Below the pieces are notes generated by a model. The model was not told where the DNA came from and did not search any database. It saw nothing but the letters and a program-made list of their open reading frames with translations. 64,000 bases of DNA, taken from assembly GCA_963850205.1 (NCBI GenBank), contig CAWKKJ010000014.1, positions 248,001 to 312,000 of the forward strand, read 5' to 3'. The stretch comes from JACVRW01 sp963850205 (GTDB taxonomy: Bacteria; Actinomycetota; Thermoleophilia; Solirubrobacterales; Thermoleophilaceae). Positions 57,567 to 64,000 of this stretch are shown here, one piece after another (the first letter of the stretch is position 1; the number at the start of each line of letters is the position of its first letter). A program made the translations under genes and the position numbers.

Positions 57567-57872
57567 TCATCGCGCTGGACTTGGTGTGGCGGTCGTGGGC
57601 GGTTGGAGTAGGTGCCAGATGCGGCGGGCGAGGTGGCGTTTGAGGCAGCGGATTGCGTCGCGGTGGGTCTTGCCTTCGGCGCGTTTGCGGTCGATGTAGG
57701 TGCGGGTTTCGGGGTCGCAGCGGGCGCGCGTGACGGGGACGCGGTGGATGGCGGTGTTGAGCTGGCGGTTGCCGCCGCGGTCGAGGCGGTGGCGGTTGGT
57801 CTTGCCGGAACTGACCGGGATTGGGGCGAGGCCGCCGGCGCAGTTTGGGGGGTAGCCGGTGCATGGGCGCGA
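57567..57872 (-). mobile_element. IS110 family transposase, C-terminal remnant
   Basis: The minus-strand frame matches the transposase_20 end of IS110 elements: IPVSSGKTNRHRLDRGGNRQ, LNTAIHRVPVTRARCDPETR and EGKTHRDAIRCLKRHLARRI. The N-terminal DEDD catalytic domain is absent and the upstream frame is unrelated, so this is a truncated copy. Confidence 0.8.
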
Positions 57873-58090
57873 GCGTGGAGCGGTCAGAAAGGTGCGCGGC
57901 TTCCACGCGAGCGGTCGACCTGCGCGACACGGTACGCCGCGACCTGGGCGACTACATGCTTGCGACGGGCATCCGGGAAGCCTCTCGGCCGTCGGCGAAG
58001 GAGCGATGGCCGCCTCGCTCGTCCATTCATTCCTAGCGGCGGCGTAAGTTGCCACGTCCCGTGAGTCGAACCTTGACCTTTCTCGCCCCC

Positions 58091-58119
58091 GGATGCAGAA
58101 GGTCAGCGGTTCGAGTCGG
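58091..58119 (+). other. tRNA T-arm-like fragment
   Basis: ggatgcagaaggtcagcggttcgagt has the variable-loop and T-arm sequence of a tRNA (GGTTCGAGT) but lacks a matching T-stem 3' strand and an acceptor stem. Probably a remnant left by insertions. It shares gcagaaggtc with the tRNA-Gly fragment on the other strand at 58261-58302. Confidence 0.35.
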
Positions 58120-58229
58120 CAACAAATGCCTGCAAAGCAGTGCCTTTCGAAGCGCCACCCCTGATGGAGCTTCCCGTCAGTCTCCATTCAGTCCCCGGCG
58201 ACGCAAACGCACCAGGCGACTGCTTCCAC

Positions 58230-58250
58230 AAAAAGACCTGCAAGTGCAGG
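58230..58250 (-). terminator. Rho-independent terminator
   Basis: On the minus strand CCTGCA-ct-TGCAGG is followed by tcttttt. It lies 11 bases after the 3' end of the tRNA-Gly fragment, in the same direction, so it is probably the original terminator of that tRNA gene. Confidence 0.75.
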
Positions 58251-58260
58251 CCTTCTCGAG

Positions 58261-58302
58261 AGCGGCTGATGGGATTCGAACCCACGACCTTCTGCATGGC
58301 AA
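58261..58302 (-). tRNA. 3' fragment of tRNA-Gly (GCC), positions about 32-73
   Basis: Minus strand: anticodon loop TTGCCAT, 3' anticodon strand GCAGA, variable AGGTC, T-stem and loop GTGGG-TTCGAAT-CCCAT, acceptor strand CAGCCGC and discriminator T. The 5' anticodon strand does not pair (GTTTC) and no GCGGCTG acceptor 5' strand or D-arm is found upstream. The gene is therefore broken at the anticodon stem, the usual crossover zone of tRNA-targeting integrases. Not a functional tRNA. Confidence 0.7.
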
Positions 58303-58642
58303 GAAACTGGTGCCAGTCCGGCAAGACTGCTCTATTGCGCTCTGGGAGCGGGTTTGCAGAGAATCGATCGGGCGCTGAGATTACGGAGAATTGCCGGCAT
58401 TTGCTGGGAGTTTCCGGACTCAATCCGGACTGAATCCGGACTCAAACAGCGCCGGACCACTTCAGGACTAGATGAGCTCGTCACCACGGCAGAGAGTCCG
58501 CACATGCGAGGCCGAGTGGTCCGACCTGGCGTTCGCGCTTCCTCCTGCCCCGTTGGATGAGCGCCGGCGCGGGGAGGCCAATCTGTCCGCTGTAGCATCG
58601 ATCACACCGGCGGGCGTAAGGTGGTCGCGCTTGAGCCGTTGC

Positions 58643-60228
58643 CGCTCCTGCTTTCACGCGAGGCTGTCGCGTAAAGGATTGCCTGCGCACCTGAGCCGAC
58701 CGTGGTCACGCTCGTCTGGCGCTGAGGGCCGCCGGGCTGGCGGTCGTTCAGGCTGGGCGGCGGCGGTGTGGTGCTGGTGGAGCTTGAGCAGGTTGTGGGT
58801 GGCGGTGATCAGGCGCCATTCGCTGCGCGCCGCGGCTCTGCCTCGTCGTCGGAAGCGGTCGAAGCTGCGGTTGAACTTGGTGTCGCCGAAGAGCGGCTCG
58901 ATCATCGTTTGGCGTTTTCGGTAGAGCCCGCCGCCGCGCTCGGTGGCGAGCACGCGGCGCATGAAGGCGTAGTAGCCGCCCTCCCAGCCGGGTCGCGCGC
59001 CTTCGCGTTGCTTTGAGTCCGGTGGGATCAGCACCTGCATCCCGCGGCTGACGACGCTCTCCATCTGCTTGTGGTGCCAGTAGCCGGCGTCGGCGAGTGC
59101 GACCTCGGGTCGCTCGGCGACGCCGGCGTTGGCGAGCTCGGCCTTGGTGGCCTCGAGCATCGGCTCCAGGTGACCGAAGTCGGGTGAGGCGATCGTGACC
59201 TCGGCGGCGAGCACGATCTGCTCCTCGCTCACCGCCGCCTGCGCGTTGTAGCCCTGGATCCAGCCCCGCATCGCCTTGACCAGCCGCGAGTCGGGATCGG
59301 TGAGGTTGACCTTGCCCGCCGGCGCCGCGGGCGGCGCATAGGGCTTGGCGGCGCCGGGGGCCATCCGGCGTGATCCGTCCGCGGCGATCCGGCGCGCTCG
59401 GTAAGCCTCGTAGGCGTCGTTGGCACGCCGCTCGACCTCAAGGTCCTCTTCCAGACGGCGCTTGGCCTCGACCAGCCGCTTGGGCCGCGAGCGCGGCACC
59501 CGCCTCGCCTCCTCGGCGCTCCGCTCCTCGTGGCGCGCTTGGCGTCGCGCAGCCAGGCGCGCCGGCCACCGTGCGTCGAGAGGTGGGGCGGCAGCTCATC
59601 ACCGCGCGCCTCCCCAAAGCGCTCGTCCTCTGCCTGGTCGACCGCCTTGGCCTGCTCGAGGATCGCCCGGGCGATCTGCTCGTAGTCGCGGTCGGCATCG
59701 CGACTCGCATTCGCCGCCACCTTGGTGCCGTCGATCGCGATCAGCTGGGCCTTCACCAGGCCGGCCTCGGCGCAGAGCGCCAGGACCTCGCTGAACAATC
59801 CCGCCAGCGCCTCCTCGTGGCGCTCGACAAACCGCGCCAGCGTCGCGTGATCGGGCCGCTGGTTGGCCGCCAGCACCCGGTAGGCGACGTCCTCCTCGCA
59901 GGCGCGCTCGATCGCCCGCGATGAGCGCATCCCGCGCGCATAGGCATAGAGCAACAGCGCGACCATCATCGACGGCTCATAGGCCGCGCGGCCATGCCCA
60001 GAGGCTCGCGATAGGCGCGCGTAGAACACCGGGAGGTCCATCACCACCACCGCCGTCCATGCACGAACGACGCCAGGTGACCCTCCGGCAGCCACTCGCG
60101 CACGTCCGGCGGCAGCAAAAACGCCTGCTCACGACCACAGTCGATGAAGTTCTGGGCCATCCCGAATGGTCCAGGCCCGGCCGGATCGACTCGGTTTGTG
60201 CGACAGCCTCACGCGAAAGCGGGAGAGT
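58643..60228 (-). mobile_element. IS1182-like insertion sequence
   Basis: About 1.6 kb bounded by imperfect terminal inverted repeats. The left end reads gctcctgctttcacgcgagg (58643 onward), continuing ctgtcgc; the right end on the minus strand reads ctcccgctttcgcgtgaggc, continuing tgtcgc. About 21 of the 26 innermost bases agree. The transposase inside is frameshifted, so the copy is probably inactive. No clear target duplication was seen. Confidence 0.75.
58654..60160 (-). pseudogene. IS1182 family transposase with two frameshifts
   Basis: Three frames make one transposase. The first part starts at ATG 60160 (MAQNFIDCGREQAFLLPPDV) and breaks near 60057. The middle part (VALLLYAYARGMRSSRAIER; AQLIAIDGTKVAANASRDAD, DUF772 plus the first DDE Asp) runs to about 59520. 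The last part (LADAGYWHHKQMESVVSRGM; MIEPLFGDTKFNRSFDRF) has the second Asp and catalytic Glu region. Each frame is conserved, so decay is recent. Confidence 0.85.
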
Positions 60229-60258
60229 CGGGCGGCCGGGCGGTGGCGTCCCCCAACC

Positions 60259-61679
60259 GCTGTAAATAGGCGAAGAGCCGTCAAGGACACGGCGTAGGTT
60301 CCCCAAAGTCCTGCAAGACCAAGAAGGAGGACCTACGCCGTGAGACGCACCGTACCGCCGTCGGCGGAGATAGAGGACCAGATCGACCGGCTGCTGGCCG
60401 TCGGGGTGGGCGAGAACCCCAGAGAGTCGCTGTCTGAGCTGGCGAAGCTCGGCGCGCGGCTGATCATCCAGCGCGCGGTCGAGGACGAGTTCGACGCCTG
60501 GCTCGGGCGGGCTCGTTATGAGCGCCGGCCCGACTACCAGCGCGGGCTGCGCAATTTCGACTCGGGGCTCAGGAACGGCTATCGCCCGCGGCGGCTGCAG
60601 ACCGCGGAGGGCGAGCTCGAGGTGGAGATCCCGCAGGTGCGCGAGGCGGCGGAGCCGTTCGTGTCGGCGCTGTTCCCGCACTCGACGAAGCTGCTTCGCA
60701 CCCGGCCTTTGGAGGCGATGGTCGTCGGCGCGTTTGTCCGCGGGCTGTCGATGCGAGACGTGGAGTCGCTTTGCGAGGAGGCGGGGCTGGGGAAGCTCTC
60801 GAAGTCGACCGCCTCGAGGATCTGCACGGGAGCTGCGCGAGCGCTTCGAGGCCTTCGGTCGCCGCGATCTCTACCAGCTGAGGCTGGTGGCGCTGTTCCT
60901 CGATGCGATCTTCCTCAACGTCAGGCCCAAGGGCCCGAAGGAGGGCGTCCTTTGCGCCTGGGGCTTCACCGAGGAAGGCGAGCGGGTCCTGGTCGGGGTC
61001 TGTCTCGGGATGCGCGAGTCGCACGAGGACTGGCTGGGGCTGGCCAGGGACCTGATCGCCCGCGGGCTCGGGGCGCCGATGCTGATCGTGGCCGACGGCG
61101 CCCCGGGCCTGATCAAGGCGGTCGAGCAGTGCTGGCCTGTCTCAGACCGCCAGCACTGCTCCGTTCACCGGGCGCGCAACCTGTTCGCGAAGCTGCCCGA
61201 GGCGGATCGCGAGCGGGTGCGCAGGGCGTACTGGCAGGCGCTCGACGAGGCCACCGACGAGCGCGACGCAAAGGAGCGGCTCGGGGCCCTGGTCGCAGAG
61301 CTCGAGCGCGCCGGCTTCACCTCGGCGGCTCGATGCCTCGGCGATGACCTCGACGCGCTCGTCGTCCACCTGCGCTACCCGCTGCGCCATCGCAAGCGCT
61401 GGCGCTCGACCAACCTGCTCGAGCGGACGCTGGGCGAAGTGAAGCGAAGGACGAAGGTGATCGGAAGATTCCCGGGCGAGGAGAGCTGCCACTCGCTCGT
61501 CTGGGCCGTCCTCGACCTCCAGATCAACAACGCCTGCAACGGAGTCAAGCTCTCCCAGATCGACCGCCAGAAGCTCTACCGACTCCGCCACCAGCCGGGC
61601 GAATCAGACACCGAACGAGAGGAGGTGGTTGCCGCTTAGACTGACCGCAAAGGGAACCGAAGCCGCGGCGAAGTTACAG
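60259..61679 (+). mobile_element. IS256-like insertion sequence
   Basis: About 1.4 kb with short terminal repeats GCTGTAA (60259-60265) and TTACAGC (61673-61679), and an ISL/IS256 (Mutator) family transposase inside. It lies 30 bases after the IS1182-like element. No matching 8-base target duplication is visible at the two ends, so the copy may have undergone rearrangement. Confidence 0.65.
60340..61639 (+). pseudogene. IS256 family (Mutator-type) transposase, frameshifted
   Basis: First frame (GTG 60340): DQIDRLLAVGVGENPRESLS, LRNGYRPRRLQTAEGELEVE, VVGAFVRGLSMRDVESL. It breaks near 60830. The second frame resumes at RERFEAFGRRDLYQLRLVAL and holds the DDE residues: LFLDAIFLNVRPKGP (Asp), IVADGAPGLIKAVEQCWP (Asp) and STNLLERTLGEVKRRTKVIG (Glu). 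Probably inactive unless programmed frameshifting or a sequencing indel is involved. Confidence 0.85.
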
Positions 61680-62326
61680 CAGCTTTGGGACGCCACCGCC
61701 AACGCTGGCGACGCTCGCGTTCACCGAAGAGCGCATGCGCGCCCAGCGCGAGCGCGATTTCACCCCGACGGGGTCGACTAAGGCCCGTGGGCCACGGTGT
61801 TGCCCATGTGGCCGGTGGAGCCGACCAAGGCCCGACTCACGTCGAACGACGGCTGGCCGGCGACGCTCGCCTACGGGATCTAAAAGACACGCTCCGGCGC
61901 ATCGATGAGAGCGGCAACGCGCTCTGACCTACGCTCAGCTCGCCTTCTCGGTCTAGGGCTCGTTGAGCGGCTAGGCGGGGCGCTGCTTGAGCTTCGCCCG
62001 GCGCGCTCTCCCTCGGGGCTTCCGTCAGAGCGCGTGATCTCGCCTGTCTCGACCAGCTGCTTTGAAGCGCCGCGGAGTCGTCCTTGGCCTTGGCTAGGGG
62101 CGCCGCGCCGACGAGTTTCTTCGCGGCCGCACCGACCTTGCGACCTCGACCGCCCGCGTCGACGGCGTCCGGCCTCGCACCGGCTCTGCTGACGACTTCA
62201 CTGTCGGTGGACACATCGGACGCGTATGCGGACGACTCGAATCGCGGAGTCTGCCAGGACAAACGGAGGAGCAAGCGGCCCCGCGCAAATCGCACGCTGC
62301 CCCGCTTACGCGCCGCGAATGCCGTA
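61680..62326. other. Gap without a supported gene
   Basis: 647 bases after the IS256-like element. Open frames on both strands are Arg/Ser/Ala-rich and look like shadows; none has a recognisable domain, a good ribosome binding site and sensible composition together. Probably degraded sequence flanking the mobile elements. Confidence 0.5.
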
Positions 62327-62533
62327 TCAGCCATGCGGGTCTGAGAGCAGGATGCTCGAGCGCCCTTCTACGTTCGATTTGGCCTGCTCGCGGGCCCGTT
62401 CCTCCTCCGCAGGGTCCGGAGCCCGTCCGACCGCCCGAGCCGCGGGCTCCGCGGCGGCACGCTCCATCAGCCAAATCCCGGCCGCCACCATGAGCACGAC
62501 CACCACGCCGGCTACCAACAGGCCCGCAGTCAT
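62327..62533 (-). CDS. Small membrane protein
   Basis: 68 residues from ATG 62533: one membrane helix (GLLVAGVVVVLMVAAGIWLM) then a charged tail (EERAREQAKSNVEGRSS). Its ATG overlaps the stop of the gene upstream (ATGA). Third member of a three-gene operon. Function unknown. Confidence 0.65.
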   Translation of the reverse strand: MTAGLLVAGVVVVLMVAAGIWLMERAAAEPAARAVGRAPDPAEEERAREQAKSNVEGRSSILLSDPHG

Positions 62534-62748
62534 GCGCCTGGACCCTTGAGCGTGGCGTAGAAGGCTCCGAGCGAGAGAATCGACGGCACCCACAGGCCGA
62601 CGAACAGCGCCTCTTCGCGCGAGTCGGTGAACCAGAGAACGACGGACAGGAGGAACGAAAGGAAGGCGGCGAGCCCAATCAGCGCGGCGCCGGGGTGGGC
62701 CGCCCAGAGGCCGCCCGCACCGCGCTCGAGCGTGGTTGCCGGCCTCAT
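62530..62748 (-). CDS. Small membrane protein with FVGLW motif
   Basis: 72 residues from ATG 62748: AALIGLAAFLSFLLSVVLWF and EALFVGLWVPSILSLGAFYA as two membrane helices. The second helix (FVGLWVPSILSLG) is similar to the end of the preceding protein (FVGLWAPTFMEIG), so the two are probably paralogues. Overlaps both neighbours by 4 bases. Confidence 0.7.
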   Translation of the reverse strand: MRPATTLERGAGGLWAAHPGAALIGLAAFLSFLLSVVLWFTDSREEALFVGLWVPSILSLGAFYATLKGPGA

Positions 62749-62957
62749 CGCTCGTCCGCCTTCAGGGCATTGCCGATCTCCATGAACGTAGGCGCCCAGA
62801 GCCCCACGAAGATCCCCCAGCGCTCCGCCTTGGCGGCGGGTGCGTCCTCCTTGTTGCGGGAGGTGGCCCAGGCGCCAACGCTCGCCACGATCGAGAATAG
62901 TGCCGCCCCATAGGCGATTTCGCTGCTGACGCCGAGGCGATGAAGTGTCTTGACCAT
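62745..62957 (-). CDS. Small membrane protein with FVGLW motif (paralogue)
   Basis: 70 residues: IAYGAALFSIVASVGAWATS and WGIFVGLWAPTFMEIGNALK. First gene of the three-gene operon. Small proteins with the FVGLWxP motif occur widely in actinobacteria; function unknown. Confidence 0.75.
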   Translation of the reverse strand: MVKTLHRLGVSSEIAYGAALFSIVASVGAWATSRNKEDAPAAKAERWGIFVGLWAPTFMEIGNALKADER

Positions 62958-63126
62958 TGTTCGTCCTTTGGGTGATTGCCCGACGTGCGGGCGGTTCGAT
63001 TCGATTTGAAGTGATTGGGGTGAGCCGTTCCTTGGACGCGTGCGGACCCAGGCCGGCGCCGTGACGGCGCCGTCCCCGGCGCACCGCGGCGCACCGGGGA
63101 CTGCTCGGGCCGTCTTGCGGGTGGCT

Positions 63127-63642
63127 CTACATGGGCGGGATCAGGACACGGTTGATCGCGTGGATCACGCCGTTGGAGGTCCTCACGTTCGGCATGATCA
63201 CGCGAGCGCCGCCGACGCGCACGACGCCCTTGCGCACCCGGACCTGAACGCGCGGGCCCGCGAGCGTCGGGATCGAGCGCTTGCTGGCGACACGCGCGGC
63301 CGGGTACCGGCCGTCGGCGACGTGATAGAGCAAGACGCGACGCAGCGCCTTCGGGTCGTTACCGAGTGCCTCGAGCGTCTCGGCGGGCACCTTCTTGAAC
63401 GCCCTATCGGTCGGCGCGAACACGGTGTACGGGCCCCTGCCCGACAGCGTCTCCGCAAGGCCGGCGCTCTCGACGAGAGAGACCAGAGTGTCGAACTTGC
63501 CGGCTCCGGCCGCTGTCTCCACGATGTTCTTCTTCGGTGCCTGCGAGGCCTGTTGCGAGCTGGAATCGCTGCCGCCCAGGGCAACGGCCGCGGTCGCCAG
63601 AACGGCCACGAGGGCGAGGATCGAAAGAAATAGTTTGCGCAT
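63127..63642 (-). CDS. Fasciclin domain secreted protein
   Basis: 171 residues from ATG 63642. Signal peptide (KLFLSILALVAVLATAAVAL), then a single fasciclin (FAS1) domain: NIVETAAGAGKFDTLVSLVE, GPYTVFAPTDRAFKKVPAET, RVLLYHVADGRYPA and SNGVIHAINRVLIPPM. The FAPTDxAF and H-x-I motifs are intact. Probably a cell-surface adhesion protein. A ribosome binding site (aaggaga) precedes it. Confidence 0.93.
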   Translation of the reverse strand: MRKLFLSILALVAVLATAAVALGGSDSSSQQASQAPKKNIVETAAGAGKFDTLVSLVESAGLAETLSGRGPYTVFAPTDRAFKKVPAETLEALGNDPKALRRVLLYHVADGRYPAARVASKRSIPTLAGPRVQVRVRKGVVRVGGARVIMPNVRTSNGVIHAINRVLIPPM

Positions 63643-63652
63643 GGTTGTCTCC

Positions 63653-63895
63653 TTAAGCGTCAGCCGGCGCCGAGCGCAGGCTGATCGGGTTTGCATTGCG
63701 GGATGCGAGCTGCGTGATGCCGTACACGGCGGCAACGCCGACGAGGCCGTAGACGACCCGACTGGCCGCGTTGGCCTCGCCGAACTCCTGGCCCGTGATC
63801 CAAGCGACGAGATCGAACTCGGCGATCGCCACGAGGCCCCAGTTGAGCCCGCCGACGATCAGCAGCGCCGCCGCGATCGAATTGAGTGCCTTCAT
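63653..63895 (-). CDS. DUF378 membrane protein
   Basis: 80 residues: MKALNSIAAALLIVGGLNWG and VAIAEFDLVAWITG are typical of DUF378 (small two-helix membrane proteins), then RVVYGLVGVAAVYGITQL. It lies 10 bases upstream of the fasciclin gene in the same direction, so they are probably co-transcribed. The region before it (63900-64000) should hold the promoter. Confidence 0.88.
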   Translation of the reverse strand: MKALNSIAAALLIVGGLNWGLVAIAEFDLVAWITGQEFGEANAASRVVYGLVGVAAVYGITQLASRNANPISLRSAPADA

Positions 63896-64000
63896 GTAGT
63901 CCTCCTGTGGGGGGTTCGATTAACGAGGCTCACTGTACACAAGTTGTCCAGGTATTGTCGAGGACCTGTCCACCGATTGCACGCCGGCACTGGGGGGGTG

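Noticed and set aside
61685..61927. Plus-strand frame after the IS256-like element, with a short MWPVEPTKARLTSNDGWPA-like peptide nearby
   Set aside because: I considered a DNA ligase or LigD remnant, but the resemblance is limited to a few residues and the frame is soon closed.
63930..63975. Operator-like acaagttgt motif upstream of the DUF378 gene
   Set aside because: It is a short imperfect palindrome, seen once, at the window edge; no second copy or known consensus supports it.

Overview
The window is very GC-rich and densely coded. Genes often overlap by 1-4 bases (ATGA, GTGA, TGATG), and GTG, TTG and CTG starts are common. Together with an actinobacterial-type gas vesicle cluster that has no gvpN, a LacI-type catabolic locus and secreted NHL/RTX-like proteins, this suggests a soil actinobacterium, possibly of the Thermoleophilia/Solirubrobacterales. 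That placement is inference; no rRNA or other marker gene is present.

Layout. 0-0.6 kb: RNase HI-type protein and a coupled small ORF. 0.6-9.7 kb: a catabolic locus with two divergent operons around a LacI-family regulator. One operon is aldehyde dehydrogenase, FAD oxidoreductase, GMC oxidoreductase and a gluconate-dehydrogenase subunit-3-like protein. The other is Gfo/Idh/MocA, DUF993 and a TIM-barrel sugar isomerase. Three near-identical operator-like sites precede these genes. 9.8-11.9 kb: NfeD and SPFH membrane proteins plus an Ala-rich protein, then a non-coding block with two copies of a 115-bp hairpin repeat. 12.3-20.7 kb: amine/amide metabolism (C45 peptidase, M20 deacylase, copper amine oxidase, ATP-grasp ligase, agmatinase family) and a Tat-lipoprotein sulfatase-fold enzyme. 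20.6-33.4 kb: housekeeping and accessory genes (MBL hydrolase, ABC exporter, EEP nuclease, membrane alpha/beta hydrolase, MalT-like LuxR regulator, K+ channel, methyltransferase, aldehyde dehydrogenase, RibD-like reductase).

32.5-44.1 kb is the most distinctive part. An ECF sigma factor operon with an MscS-type channel faces a second such channel and small stress-type genes. These are followed by the gas vesicle locus: an accessory module (SRPBCC protein, two unknown proteins, two tiny ORFs and a long acidic tandem-repeat protein), then gvpA-F-G-O-J-L-S-(F/L)-K. Three of these proteins, including GvpA itself, end in an acidic block followed by a basic Arg/Ser or Lys/Pro block, which suggests a shared electrostatic assembly code.

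44.2-57.4 kb: M19 dipeptidase, aldonolactone-type oxidase, VOC protein, DUF1772 protein, large secreted proteins, a DUF892/PRC/DUF2382 fusion and a fatty acid desaturase. 57.5-61.7 kb is a mobile-element zone with an IS110 remnant, a 3' tRNA-Gly fragment with its terminator, and decayed IS1182-like and IS256-like elements. 62.3-63.9 kb: small membrane proteins, a fasciclin-domain protein and a DUF378 protein.

Several otherwise intact genes carry one small frameshift (near 3425, 8342, 14708, 43165 and 52825). Either these are assembly indels or several pathways are decaying.
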